DNA of 64,000 nucleotides from Bordetella petrii (GCF_000067205.1 NC_010170.1:372001-436000); one strand, 5' to 3'. Counted from the stretch's first letter, positions 45,816 through 55,072 are shown. Made by a program: numbers and translations. Notes: a model not told the origin generated them from the letters alone.

Positions 45816-47031
45816 CCGCGGCGTTGCGATACCTGGCGGCCACGACAAGCGCCACGACCGCCAGGGCCAGCGGCGCGAACGACACCCACAGCACCGTGTT
45901 CCAGTCGTACGCCGCCAGCAGGCTGCCGGACGCGAAAGATCCCACCGCCATCGTGCCGAAGACGATGAAGTCGTTCAGCGACTGCACGCGGGTTTTTTCT
46001 TCGGGCCGGTGGCATTCCAGCACGAGCGCCGAGGCGCCCACGAAACCGAAATTCCAGCCCAGGCCCAGCAGGATGAGCGTGAGCCAGAAATGCGCCACGT
46101 CGATGCCTGTAAGGCCCACCGTTGCCGATATGCCGGTAAGCAGCAGGCCGGCGGAAACGATTTTTCCGGCGCCAAAGCGGGTGATGAGCCGCCCGGTGAA
46201 GAAGCTGGGGGCATACATGGCGATGACGTGCCACTGCAGGCCCAGGTTGGCGCTTTCCTGGGAATGGCCGCACAAATGCATGGCCAGCGGGGCCGCGGTC
46301 ATCAGGAAGTTCATCAGCATGTACGACACCGCCCCGCAGATGACGGCGGTGATGAACAGCGGCTGCCGGGCGATGACGCCGATAGGCCGGCCTCCGGCCA
46401 CCTGGGCGGCGGTGAGCGTGGGCAGCCGCACGCCCGCCAGCACGGCCGCGGATATTGCCGCGACCAGGGCCTGCACGAGAAACGTGGCGGCGAACAGGTG
46501 CGGCGACCAGAGGTACATGGTGTAGGTCACGAGCGTGGGCCCCACAATGCCCGCGACTACGCCGCCGCCCATCACGAATGACAGGGCGCGGGCGCGCAGC
46601 GAAGGCGCCACGCCGTCGGCCGCGGCGAAGCGGAACGACAGCACCACGGCCGCGTAGGCGCCGCCGAAGAAGGTGGCCAGGCAGAACAGCCAGAACGAAC
46701 CCATGACCACCGCCGCGGCCGCCAGCAGCCCCACCAGCACGCCGCATACGGTGCCCGCCAGGAACGCCGTGCGCCGGCCGTAGCGGCGGGCGATGGCGCC
46801 CATGGGCAGGATGCACGCCGCCATGCCGACCACGAAGATCGAAATGGGCAGGGTGGCAAGGGTTTTATTCGGGGCGAGCATGTCGCCGATGATGGCCCCG
46901 GTGGCGTAGACCACCACCGAGTTCGCGCCGGCCAGTGCCTGGGCGATGGTGAGGCGGGCGATGTTGCCGCGCTGTTCGCGCCGCGACAGTTCTGTTGCTG
47001 GGTCGTTCAAGGATGCTGCGGCGTTCGACAA
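45805..47031 (-). CDS. Major facilitator superfamily transporter
   Basis: A 408-residue inner-membrane protein with about twelve hydrophobic helices and the MFS loop-2/3 motif (AIARRYGRRTAFLAGTVCGV, matching G-x3-D/R-R-x-G-R-R). A second half-repeat is seen at RLITRFGAGKIVSAGLLL. The substrate is unknown; its position convergent with the acyl-CoA operon suggests possible uptake or export of a related acid, without proof. Transcription is from the same direction as the GNAT and DedA genes. Confidence 0.9.
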   Translation of the reverse strand: MSNAAASLNDPATELSRREQRGNIARLTIAQALAGANSVVVYATGAIIGDMLAPNKTLATLPISIFVVGMAACILPMGAIARRYGRRTAFLAGTVCGVLVGLLAAAAVVMGSFWLFCLATFFGGAYAAVVLSFRFAAADGVAPSLRARALSFVMGGGVVAGIVGPTLVTYTMYLWSPHLFAATFLVQALVAAISAAVLAGVRLPTLTAAQVAGGRPIGVIARQPLFITAVICGAVSYMLMNFLMTAAPLAMHLCGHSQESANLGLQWHVIAMYAPSFFTGRLITRFGAGKIVSAGLLLTGISATVGLTGIDVAHFWLTLILLGLGWNFGFVGASALVLECHRPEEKTRVQSLNDFIVFGTMAVGSFASGSLLAAYDWNTVLWVSFAPLALAVVALVVAARYRNAAASR

Positions 47032-47092
47032 GAGATACCTCGGCAGGAAGATGCGCGCGACGGGCCGGGCTGCCCGGGGCTCGCCCGCGAGA

Positions 47093-47590
47093 TTACACCT
47101 CCATGGTCATTTCATGCCACGACATTCCACCGTGATCCGACGCGGAAGGCCGGACATAGCGATAGCCCAGGCGCCGGTACAGCTCGATGTGGCGCTGTTT
47201 GCACATCAGGTGGATGGAGGTCTTGCCCATGCCGCGCATGCGTTGCACGAACTCGCGCATCAGCAGGGTGGAATACCCTTTGCCCTGGAACGCCGGGTCC
47301 AGCACTACCGACATGATTACGACATTCGGCGCGCTGGCATCGTGGCCAACGAGTTCCTTGAAGGCTTCGTCCGACATGACGACTTCGCGCGCGCAGCCGC
47401 TGTTGATGAAACCCGCCACCTGTCCGTCTAGTTCCATGACCAGGAACCCTTCGGGGTATTGGGCGATCCGCAGGGCGATTTTCTCGCGCGTTGCCGCCTC
47501 GTCGCCTTCGTAGGCCGAGATTTCGATCTGGTAGCAGCGGTCGGTGTCGGAGGGGATGGCTTGCCTGAAGCGGGGCGTGGTTGAAGGCAT
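47093..47590 (-). CDS. GNAT-family N-acetyltransferase
   Basis: The 165-residue product has an AcCoA-binding motif A of the GNAT fold: VIMSVVLDPAFQGKGYSTLLMREFVQRMR, and a C-terminal LYRRLGYRYVRPS. The substrate is unknown. The start at 47590 (MPSTTPRFR) lies four bases after the stop of the DedA-rhodanese gene, so they are probably co-transcribed. Confidence 0.88.
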   Translation of the reverse strand: MPSTTPRFRQAIPSDTDRCYQIEISAYEGDEAATREKIALRIAQYPEGFLVMELDGQVAGFINSGCAREVVMSDEAFKELVGHDASAPNVVIMSVVLDPAFQGKGYSTLLMREFVQRMRGMGKTSIHLMCKQRHIELYRRLGYRYVRPSASDHGGMSWHEMTMEV

Positions 47591-47594
47591 GTGT

Positions 47595-48533
47595 TTACTT
47601 CGGTACGGAAAGGTCGGGCGTTTCGTGCGCCATCCGCGCCCAGGCGTCGTATCCCCCCTGCAGCGCCCAGATGCCGGAATACCCTGCCGCACGCAGGCGG
47701 GCTGCCAGGCGCGCGGCCGAGATCTCGTTGGGGCAGGCGCAATAGACCACGATTTCGCCCGCTTGCCCGGCCAGCGGCAGGTCGGTCAGCGGCGCGGCCA
47801 GGTCGACGGCGATCGCGCCGGGAATGCGCGGCAGCGTGGCGTCGATGCCGGGCCGCACATCCAGCACGATGGGCGCGCGCCCCGCTGCCTGCCAGCGCAG
47901 CAGTTCTTCGGGATGCAGGCGCGGAATGCGGCGCAGGCGGCGCACCAGTACCCAGCGCCGCAGCCCGCGCGTCAGCACATAGACCAGCAGCACGAATGCG
48001 AGCAACGCCAGGCCGAGCGGGCCGTAGGTGTTCAGCAGGGCCAGCACGTCGCCCACGACGTCGCGGAACAGCGCGCCCAACAGCAGCGCTGAACTGACCC
48101 AGATCAGCGAACCGGCCAGGTCGTAAGCCAGGAAGCGGCGGTACGGCGTGCCGGTAAGGCCGGCCATGGCGGTGGACAGCGCGCCCGCGCCCGGCATGAA
48201 CTTGCACACCAGCAGCGAGCGCACGCCCACACGCAGATACAGTTTCTGCGTCTGGCGGATGCAGGAGTCCTGCGACAGCGAAACCTTGCACACGAGCTCC
48301 AGCAGCCGCCCGCCGTAGCGGCGGCCGGCCACGTACCAGGCGGTGTCGGCCAGCACACAGGCCAGCGCCGCCACCAGGCAGACGAGCAGCCAGCCGCCCG
48401 TGCCGCCGGCCAGTGCGCCCGCGGCGATCAGCATCGGGTAGGCGGGTACGGGCAGTCCGGCTTGCTCGACCAGCACATTCAGGAAAACGAGCCACCCGCC
48501 ATAGAGCGCCAGCAGGGTCTGGATGTCATGCAT
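47595..48533 (-). CDS. DedA (SNARE-associated) membrane protein fused to a rhodanese domain
   Basis: The 312-residue protein has an N-terminal DedA domain (LVEQAGLPVPAYPMLIAAGAL, and the conserved FMPGAGALSTAMAGLTGTPYRRFLAYDLAGSLIW), with several membrane helices to about residue 190. A C-terminal rhodanese domain follows (VLDVRPGIDATLPRIPGAIAVDL, active-site cysteine in VVYCACPNEISAARLA). DedA proteins are proposed lipid scramblases/transporters; the rhodanese domain faces the cytoplasm and could carry persulfide sulfur. The physiological link is unknown. Confidence 0.92.
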   Translation of the reverse strand: MHDIQTLLALYGGWLVFLNVLVEQAGLPVPAYPMLIAAGALAGGTGGWLLVCLVAALACVLADTAWYVAGRRYGGRLLELVCKVSLSQDSCIRQTQKLYLRVGVRSLLVCKFMPGAGALSTAMAGLTGTPYRRFLAYDLAGSLIWVSSALLLGALFRDVVGDVLALLNTYGPLGLALLAFVLLVYVLTRGLRRWVLVRRLRRIPRLHPEELLRWQAAGRAPIVLDVRPGIDATLPRIPGAIAVDLAAPLTDLPLAGQAGEIVVYCACPNEISAARLAARLRAAGYSGIWALQGGYDAWARMAHETPDLSVPK

Positions 48534-48698
48534 CGGAAAGGGCGTGTGCGTGAGAAACCCGCATTCTAGGCCCGCCCCGGCCGCGCGCCCGACCGCGCGC
48601 CGCCGGACCTGGCCCGTGCGGCCGCCGGGAGAGACCGAATTGTATTTTGTTTGTTTTTAAAACCACGGGATAACCCGCATAACTAATGGTGGGATTTG

Positions 48699-48744
48699 CA
48701 TGGTTATATATGCATTCTGTATTTTTTGTGTATTTTTAACCATG
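48699..48744. promoter_or_regulatory. Inverted repeat spanning the translation start of the DUF1932 gene
   Basis: CATGGTTA (48699-48706) and TAACCATG (48737-48744) are perfect inverted repeats 30 bases apart in a strongly AT-rich leader. The second arm contains the ATG of the gene at 48742, so it could be an operator or a start-codon-sequestering hairpin. Confidence 0.5.
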
Positions 48745-49626
48745 AAGATAGCCCTACTTGGCTGCGGCGAGGTCGGCCATTGCTACGCGCAGGCCTGGCT
48801 GGCAGCGGGTTTTAGCGTGCCGGCCATTTGTGAATTGCGCCAGGATCCCGACATGCAGGCGCGGGCGCGCGCCCACGGCGCGGCGTTGCACGCGGCGCCG
48901 GGCCCCTGGCTGGCCGAGGCCGACCTGGTGGTGTCCGCGGTATACGGGCATGCGGCCCTGGCCGTGGCGGAGCAGGCCATTCCCCATATGTGGGGCGATG
49001 CGCTGTACGCCGATTTCACCACCGCCGGCGCGGCCGACATGCGGGCCGCGGCGGCAGTGGCAAGCCGCCATGGCGTGCCATTCGCGGATGTGGCCATCAT
49101 GGGCGCCATTGCCTTGCTGGGCGCGCGCACGCCGCTGCTGTGCGCCGGCACCGCCGCGCCGGCCATCGTCGAGTTCGCGCAGGGCTGCGGCATTCCGGCC
49201 CAGGCCATCGCCGGGCAGGCAGGCGACGCGGTGCAGCTCAAGCTGCTGCGCAGCATCCTTACCAAGGGCATGGAAAGCCTGGCGGTGGAATGCCTGGTGG
49301 CGGCCGAACAGCTGGGCCTGCGCGAGGCGTTGTACGGCGTGCTGGGCGACATGGACCGCACACCGCTGACGACGTTCCTGGACTCGTTCGTGTGTTCGCA
49401 TGTGCTGCATGCGCCGCGTCGCCTGGCCGAAGTACGCGAGGCGCGTGAGCAACTGGCGCTGGCGGGCCTGCAGCCACTAGTGCTCGATGGGGTCGAGCGC
49501 CTGTTCGCGCGCACGACGCAAGGCATCGAGGCAGAGCGCGCCGCACACGGCGGGGCGCCGCTCGATGTGCCCGACACCGTGCAGGCGCGGCTGGCGTGGC
49601 TGACGCCGCTGGCCAGGCAAGACTAG
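48742..49626 (+). CDS. NAD(P)-dependent dehydrogenase of the 6-phosphogluconate/HIBADH type with DUF1932 C-terminal domain
   Basis: The 294-residue product has the Rossmann motif IALLGCGEVGHCYAQAW, DVAIMGAIALLGARTPLL in the substrate region, the catalytic-lysine helix VQLKLLRSILTKGMESLAVE, and a DUF1932-type C-terminal helical domain. It probably oxidises a beta-hydroxyacid. The ATG at 48742 is preferred over 48700, which would add a Cys/Phe-rich leader from the AT-rich spacer. It begins a three-gene plus-strand unit with a Bug receptor and an RraA-like protein. Confidence 0.88.
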   Translation: MKIALLGCGEVGHCYAQAWLAAGFSVPAICELRQDPDMQARARAHGAALHAAPGPWLAEADLVVSAVYGHAALAVAEQAIPHMWGDALYADFTTAGAADMRAAAAVASRHGVPFADVAIMGAIALLGARTPLLCAGTAAPAIVEFAQGCGIPAQAIAGQAGDAVQLKLLRSILTKGMESLAVECLVAAEQLGLREALYGVLGDMDRTPLTTFLDSFVCSHVLHAPRRLAEVREAREQLALAGLQPLVLDGVERLFARTTQGIEAERAAHGGAPLDVPDTVQARLAWLTPLARQD

Positions 49627-49675
49627 ATTCCTGCCGCGACGTTGCGGCACCTTATTCTTATATGCGAGGCAGACA

Positions 49676-50644
49676 ATGCAAGTGTTGAAGAAAATAATGG
49701 CGGCCGCCATGCTGGCGTCGTGCGCGGCAGCCGCCGGGGCGTCCGGCCTGGGCGCGGCGCCCATCACCTTCATTTCGCCGTTCCCGCCCGGCGGCGGCAC
49801 CGATACGCTGACGCGCATGATGGCCACCGCCATCGGCCAGGACACGGGCTGGAATATCGTGGTCGAGAACAAGCCCGGGGCCGGCGGCAACCTGGCGCTG
49901 GACGCTACTGCGCGGGCCAAGCCCGACGGCCGCACGCTGGTCATGGCGCAGACCGACAACATTGTGCTCAACCCCTGGCTGTACAAGAAGTTGAGCTATG
50001 ACACGTTCAAGGATTTCAAGCCAGTGGGGCTGGTGGCGTCTTCGCCCAGCGTGTTCGTGGTGCTGCCGGATTCGCCCTTCAAGACAGTGGACGACGTCGT
50101 GCAGGCGGCAAAGTCCAAGCCCGGGCAGGTGTCGCTGGGCATTCCCGGCATCGGCGGCAGCGGCGATCTCATCGGCCACCTGTGGCGCAAGGCCGCCGGC
50201 ATGGAGTTGATGCACGTGCCGTATCGCGGCTGGTCGCAGGCGTTTCCAGACCTGATGAGCGGGCGCATCGATATTTACACCGGCTCGGTGGCCTCGCTGT
50301 TGCCGCAGATCCGCAGCGGCAAGGTGCGCGCTCTGGCGGTGGTGGCCGACGCGCGCGCGCCGGCCTTGCCCGATGTGCCTACGTTTGTGGAAAGCGGCTT
50401 CAAGACGATCAACCAGACCATCTGGTGGGGCTTGATGGCGCCCGGGCAGACGCCGGATGACGTCGTCGCCACGTTGAACGCCGCCGTGAACCACGCCCTG
50501 GGCCGGCCCGAACTGGCGCAGAAGCTGCAGCAGGCCGGCTACAGCGTCATGAAGGGATCGCCGCAAGACCTGAACAGGCGCCACCGCATCGATCACGACG
50601 TATTCGGCAAGGTCGTGCAGGAAGCCGGCATTCCCCGGCAGTAA
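49676..50644 (+). CDS. Tripartite tricarboxylate transporter (TctC/Bug) periplasmic receptor
   Basis: The 322-residue product has a signal peptide (KKIMAAAMLASCAAAAGASG) and the Bug fold: ITFISPFPPGGGTDTLTRMMA, VVENKPGAGGNLALDATARA, KPDGRTLVMAQ, and LPDVPTFVESGFKT. It would bind a small carboxylate, plausibly the substrate of the adjacent dehydrogenase and RraA-like protein. No membrane components are nearby. Confidence 0.93.
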   Translation: MQVLKKIMAAAMLASCAAAAGASGLGAAPITFISPFPPGGGTDTLTRMMATAIGQDTGWNIVVENKPGAGGNLALDATARAKPDGRTLVMAQTDNIVLNPWLYKKLSYDTFKDFKPVGLVASSPSVFVVLPDSPFKTVDDVVQAAKSKPGQVSLGIPGIGGSGDLIGHLWRKAAGMELMHVPYRGWSQAFPDLMSGRIDIYTGSVASLLPQIRSGKVRALAVVADARAPALPDVPTFVESGFKTINQTIWWGLMAPGQTPDDVVATLNAAVNHALGRPELAQKLQQAGYSVMKGSPQDLNRRHRIDHDVFGKVVQEAGIPRQ

Positions 50645-50674
50645 CCCAATTTCTTATCGCTCAGGAGCACTGTC

Positions 50675-51352
50675 ATGATCGGCTTCGCGATTCACTCCCG
50701 CCAGCGCGCGGTAAGCGCAGAACTGGTCGAACAATTTCGCCGCATTCCGGTGGCCAATGTCAGCGACTGCATGTCGCGCATGGCGGCCGGGGGCGCCCGG
50801 CTGCGGCCCATGCACGATGGCACGCTGATGGCCGGCCCCGCGTTGACGGTGCGGTGCCGGCCGGGCGACAACCTGCTGGTGCACAAGGCGCTGGACCTGG
50901 CCGCGCCTGGAGACGTGATCGTGGTGGACGCGGGCGGCGATCTCACCAATGCCATCATCGGCGAGATCATGACCTCGTACGCTGCCACGCGTGGCATCGC
51001 AGGCATTGTCATCAACGGCGCCATACGCGATTCCGGCGCCATCAGGCGCAACGCGTTCCCGGTGTATGCCGCCGGGGTCACGCACCGCGGCCCTTACAAA
51101 GACGGGCCGGGCGAAATCAATCGCACCGTGGCGCTGGACGGCATGACCATCGAGCCCGGCGACCTGATCCTGGGCGATGAAGACGGCTTGCTGTGCGTGC
51201 CCTACGACCAGGCCCAGGAACTGTACCAGCAGGCCGCGGCCAAGCACGCGGCCGAGGAGCAGACCCTGGCGCAGATTGCCGCGGGCAAGCTGGATACGTC
51301 GTGGGTGGATGCCCGCCTGCGCGCACAGGGTTGCGACCCGGCCGCCGCCTGA
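50675..51352 (+). CDS. RraA-like protein (aldolase/oxaloacetate decarboxylase-like)
   Basis: The 225-residue product belongs to the RraA/HMG aldolase family: NVSDCMSRMAAGGARLRPMH, GDVIVVDAGGDLTNAIIGEIMTSYA, and the active-site Arg-Asp pair in VINGAIRDSGAIR. Family members cleave 4-hydroxy-4-methyl- or 4-carboxy-4-hydroxy-2-oxo acids, or decarboxylate oxaloacetate. In this catabolic context an enzymatic role is more likely than RNase E inhibition. It is convergent with the GntR gene, four bases away. Confidence 0.88.
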   Translation: MIGFAIHSRQRAVSAELVEQFRRIPVANVSDCMSRMAAGGARLRPMHDGTLMAGPALTVRCRPGDNLLVHKALDLAAPGDVIVVDAGGDLTNAIIGEIMTSYAATRGIAGIVINGAIRDSGAIRRNAFPVYAAGVTHRGPYKDGPGEINRTVALDGMTIEPGDLILGDEDGLLCVPYDQAQELYQQAAAKHAAEEQTLAQIAAGKLDTSWVDARLRAQGCDPAAA

Positions 51353-51356
51353 AGAG

Positions 51357-52046
51357 TCAGGCGCGGGTTTCGGGCGCCGGCTTGCGCTGGTCGCGGAACA
51401 GCCGGCGCGTGGCCGACAGATGGAAACGCATGGCGGTCTCGGCGAAGTCGGGATCGCGCGCGCGCAGGGCGGCGATGATCTGCCGATGCTGTTCGACGCT
51501 GCGCAACATGTCGTCGCGGCTGTAGAAATAGAACGAGCCGATGATGATGGGCATGTCGAGCAGGTTTTCCACCAGCGACCGCACCCGCGCCGACTGCGCC
51601 GCCGCCAGCAGGGCATGGTGGAAGCGGTTGTTGTAGTGCTGCACTTGCGCGACATGGTCGGGGTCGCCCGATTGCACCGCGCGCAGCATGTGTTCGTTGA
51701 TTTGTTCGAGTTCGTCGATCTGGTCGGCGCTGGCGCGGCTGGCGGCGGCGCGCGCGGCGTAGGGTTCGAGCAGCAGGCGCAGGTCGAAGGCTTCGTTGAT
51801 GTCGCGGTCGAGCCAACCCATGGCCACCGCGCCGCGCCGCCCCTCGCGCGCCACCAGGCCGTCTTCGACCAGGCGCTCGATGGCGCTGCGCACGGGCGTG
51901 CGGCTGACGGCCAGCTCGCTGGCGATGTGTTCTTCGCGCAGCCGTTCGCCGGGCAAAAAGGCGCCCGACATCAGGCGCCGGCGCAGTTCCGCGTATACCA
52001 GGTCACGCGCGCTAGCCATGAGTGCAAAATCCCGCGTCAGGTTCAT
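51357..52046 (-). CDS. GntR-family (FCD subfamily) transcriptional regulator
   Basis: The protein has the GntR winged helix (VYAELRRRLMSGAFLPGERLREEHIASELAVSRTPVRSAIERLVEDGLV) and an FCD effector domain with metal-ligand histidines (NNRFHHALLAAAQ, RFHLSATRRLF). The start is uncertain: 52046 (MNLTRDFALM) and 52019 (MASARDLVY) are both possible and neither has a clear ribosome-binding site. It is convergent with the RraA-like gene and probably regulates that unit. Confidence 0.9.
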   Translation of the reverse strand: MNLTRDFALMASARDLVYAELRRRLMSGAFLPGERLREEHIASELAVSRTPVRSAIERLVEDGLVAREGRRGAVAMGWLDRDINEAFDLRLLLEPYAARAAASRASADQIDELEQINEHMLRAVQSGDPDHVAQVQHYNNRFHHALLAAAQSARVRSLVENLLDMPIIIGSFYFYSRDDMLRSVEQHRQIIAALRARDPDFAETAMRFHLSATRRLFRDQRKPAPETRA

Positions 52047-52411
52047 TATCGATGCGGCGATTATGACGTGAGCGGGCCGTCTGCTCAATGGCCGCGTAGC
52101 GGGCAGGCGCTAAGTGGGCCACGCCGTCAGGGCCTGCCTGAGCGGGCCGCCCGAAAGTCGCCGCCGGGATTGCTGCTCAGGCTATCAAGCGGCGTAACGA
52201 CATATTCATCTTCGTGTCTCCTTGCGAGCTGGTTCGAGCCCGGCGGAAGGCGCGGGCGTCGTCTGCACTCGAAAAAATCTTGCAGCAACCCGAAACCGAA
52301 CCCCGGTTGTAGGGGGACGCGTCAGGGTCTAAGCTGAAGTCTGGCTATCGACAGGCGGCGCCTTCGGAGCCTTGCCTGCAGCATTGCCCCGCGCGCCGCA
52401 AGGAGAGCAGC
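52047..52411. other. Intergenic region between GntR and SDR genes
   Basis: About 365 bases without a full gene. It contains a small minus-strand remnant at 52177-52209 and the upstream region of the SDR gene with its AAGGAG site at 52400-52405. I see no other structured element. Confidence 0.5.
52177..52209 (-). pseudogene. Possible gene-start remnant or leader peptide (10 codons)
   Basis: On the minus strand GCAAGGAGACACGAAG precedes an ATG encoding MNMSLRRLIA and then a stop. The good AAGGAG site and basic start resemble the N-terminus of an exported protein whose remainder is missing, so it may be the relic of a deleted gene; a leader peptide is the alternative. Confidence 0.3.
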
Positions 52412-53230
52412 GTGCGGCATGTGGCAGATTTGTCAGGGCGAGTGGCGGTGGTTACGGGGGCCAATTCGGGTATCGGGCGCGGCGTCGCGCTGGAGCTGGC
52501 GGCGGCGGGCGCCCGGGTAGTGGTGAACCATCGCCCGGAAGAAGATTCCAGGCGGCGCGCGGCCGAAGTGGTGGACGCCATCGCGCAGGCCGGCGGAGCC
52601 GCGGTTGCCGCGGCTGCCGACATCAGCCGCGAAGACGACGTGGAGCAGCTGTTTCGCGTCGCCCGGGACCACTTTCAGGGCGTGGATATCCTGGTCAACA
52701 ACGCCGGCATCGAACAGCCGGCCGCCATCCAGGACATGACGCTGGCGCAGTGGCAGCGGGTCATCGACGTGAACCTGACCGGGCAATTCCTGTGTTCGCG
52801 GGCCGCGGTGCGCGCGTTTCTCGGCCGCCAGCCCAAGCCGCCGCCGGACGCGGCGGCGGGCAAAATCATCTTCATCAGTTCGGTGCATGAGGTTATTCCC
52901 TGGGCATTCCAGGCCAATTACGCCGCGTCGAAAGGCGGCGTGTCGTTGTTGATGCAGTCATTGGCTCAAGAGCTGGCGCCGATGAAGATCCGCGTCAATT
53001 CGGTGGCGCCCGGGGCGATACGCACACCCATCAATGCGCCGGCCTGGAACACCCCGGAAAGCCTGGCGGCGCTGCTCAAGCTGATTCCGTATGGGCGCAT
53101 CGGCGAACCCGAAGACGTGGCGCGCGCCGTGGCCTGGCTGGCCAGCGACGATTCTGACTACGTCACGGGCTCGACCTTGTTCGTCGACGGCGGAATGACG
53201 CTGTATCCGGCATTCCGCGGCGCGGGCTGA
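52412..53230 (+). CDS. SDR-family oxidoreductase (glucose 1-dehydrogenase-like)
   Basis: A classical SDR of 272 residues: AVVTGANSGIGRGVALELAAAGARVVVNH, DILVNNAGIEQPA, catalytic Ser in IFISSVHE, YxxxK in NYAASKGGVS, and VAWLASDDSDYVTGSTLFVDGGMTL. It resembles glucose 1-dehydrogenases. It starts with GTG after AAGGAG and is five bases from the GH15 gene, so oxidation of released glucose is a reasonable inference. Confidence 0.9.
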   Translation: MRHVADLSGRVAVVTGANSGIGRGVALELAAAGARVVVNHRPEEDSRRRAAEVVDAIAQAGGAAVAAAADISREDDVEQLFRVARDHFQGVDILVNNAGIEQPAAIQDMTLAQWQRVIDVNLTGQFLCSRAAVRAFLGRQPKPPPDAAAGKIIFISSVHEVIPWAFQANYAASKGGVSLLMQSLAQELAPMKIRVNSVAPGAIRTPINAPAWNTPESLAALLKLIPYGRIGEPEDVARAVAWLASDDSDYVTGSTLFVDGGMTLYPAFRGAG

Positions 53231-53235
53231 TCGCG

Positions 53236-55056
53236 ATGTCCAAGCCCATTGAAGACTACGGCTTGATCGGCAATATGCTGTCGGCCGCGCTGGTGGCGCG
53301 CGACGGCTCGATCGACTGGCTGTGCCTGCCGCACTTCGATTCTCCCGCGTGTTTCGCCGCCCTGCTGGGCGACGAGAGCCATGGCCGCTGGCTGCTGGCG
53401 CCAGGGCAGCCGGGTGCGCAGACCACGCGCCGCTACCTGCCCGACACCGCGGTGCTGGAAACGCGCCACACTACCGCTACGGGCGCGGTGCGCGTGTACG
53501 ACTTCATGCCGCTGAGCGACAGCGACGAGCGCGCCGACGTGGTGCGCATCGTGCGTGGCGAATCGGGCAGCGTCGAGATGCAGATGGAGCTGACGCTGCG
53601 CTTCAATTATGGGCAGGCGGTGCCCTGGGTGCGGCGCCGCGATTACGGGTTGAGCGCCATCGCCGGGCCGGACGCGGTCGAACTGCATACGGCCGTGCCG
53701 CTGGAAGGGCGCGATATGAAAAGCGTTGCCTGTTTCACGGTGCAAGAAGGCCAGACCGTGCCTTTTACGCTGTCATACCACCGTTCGCACCGCACGCCGC
53801 ATTTCGTGCCCGACCGCATGGAAAGCATGGACCGCACCATTGCGTGGTGGCAGGAATGGGCCAAGCGCTGCCGCTGGGAAAACGGCTCGGCCATGCGGCG
53901 CGATGCCGTGGTGCGGTCGCTGATTACGCTGAAGCTGCTGACGTTCCAGCCCACCGGCGGCATCGTGGCCGCGCCCACGACCTCGTTGCCGGAACAACTG
54001 GGCGGCAGCCGCAACTGGGACTACCGGCATTGCTGGCTGCGCGATTCGGCGCTGACGCTGTACGCGCTGTTGAACGCCGGCTACCGCGAAGAGGCCGAGG
54101 CCTGGCGGCAGTGGCTGCTGCGCGCGGCGGCCGGCCACCCCAGCCAGATTCAGATCATGTACGGCATCGCCGGAGAACGTTGGCTGCCCGAGCACGAGAT
54201 CGGCTGGCTGCCGGGGTACGAGGGCAGCGCGCCGGTGCGTATTGGCAACGGGGCGGCAGGGCAAATGCAGCTGGATGTGTACGGCGAGCTGGTCGAGACG
54301 CTGCACGCCGGCCGCATGGCGGACCTGGCGCCGCTGGCGGAAGCCTGGCGCATGCAGAAAGTGCTGCTCAAGCCGTTGGAGCAGCTATGGAACCAGCCCG
54401 ACCATGGCATTTGGGAAATGCGCGGCGCGCGCCGGGCCTTTACGCATTCCAGGCTGATGTGCTGGGTGGCGTTGGACCGCACCATCAAGTCGTGCGAGCG
54501 CTTCGGACTGGAGGGGCCGGTGGAGTGCTGGCGCAAACTGAGCGAAACCATCCGCCGCGACATCTGCACGCATGGCTATGACGCCCACCGCAACACGTTC
54601 GTGCAGTATTACGGCGGCACGGCGCTGGACGCCAGCCTGCTGCTGATTCCGCAGGTGGGCTTTCTGCCGCCCGGCGACGCGCGCGTGGCGGGCACGATAG
54701 CAGCCATCGAGCGGGACTTGCTGCGCGACGGCCTGCTGCTGCGCTACAGCACCGAGCATAGCGACGACGGTTTGCCGGGCGACGAAGGAGTATTCCTGGC
54801 CTGCAGTTTCTGGTTGGCCGATGCCTACATCATGCAGGGCCGGATCGACGACGCCGAGCGCTTGTTCGAGCACCTGCTGGCGCTGCGCAACGACCTGGGA
54901 CTGCTGGCAGAAGAATACGACGTGGTGCGCAAGCGGCTGGTGGGTAATTTTCCGCAAGGGTTCTCGCACATCGGGCTGGTGAACACGGCCTACAACCTGA
55001 GCGCGGCGGGCGGCCCGGCGAACCAGCGTTCGTCGAGCGACGCGCCGCGCGAATGA
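53236..55056 (+). CDS. Glycoside hydrolase family 15 protein (glucoamylase/trehalase-like)
   Basis: The 606-residue product has an N-terminal beta-sandwich (PIEDYGLIGNMLSAALVARDGSIDWLCLPHFDSPACFAALLGD) and a catalytic (alpha/alpha)6 barrel with TTSLPEQLGGSRNWDYRHCWLRDS and the late acidic segment LLAEEYDVVRKRLVGNFPQGFSHIGLVNTAYN. There is no signal peptide, so it acts in the cytoplasm on glucans, maltodextrins or trehalose. Substrate within GH15 is unresolved. It is translationally close to an SDR of the glucose dehydrogenase type. Confidence 0.92.
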   Translation: MSKPIEDYGLIGNMLSAALVARDGSIDWLCLPHFDSPACFAALLGDESHGRWLLAPGQPGAQTTRRYLPDTAVLETRHTTATGAVRVYDFMPLSDSDERADVVRIVRGESGSVEMQMELTLRFNYGQAVPWVRRRDYGLSAIAGPDAVELHTAVPLEGRDMKSVACFTVQEGQTVPFTLSYHRSHRTPHFVPDRMESMDRTIAWWQEWAKRCRWENGSAMRRDAVVRSLITLKLLTFQPTGGIVAAPTTSLPEQLGGSRNWDYRHCWLRDSALTLYALLNAGYREEAEAWRQWLLRAAAGHPSQIQIMYGIAGERWLPEHEIGWLPGYEGSAPVRIGNGAAGQMQLDVYGELVETLHAGRMADLAPLAEAWRMQKVLLKPLEQLWNQPDHGIWEMRGARRAFTHSRLMCWVALDRTIKSCERFGLEGPVECWRKLSETIRRDICTHGYDAHRNTFVQYYGGTALDASLLLIPQVGFLPPGDARVAGTIAAIERDLLRDGLLLRYSTEHSDDGLPGDEGVFLACSFWLADAYIMQGRIDDAERLFEHLLALRNDLGLLAEEYDVVRKRLVGNFPQGFSHIGLVNTAYNLSAAGGPANQRSSSDAPRE

Positions 55057-55072
55057 GCCCGGCAAGCAGGCG

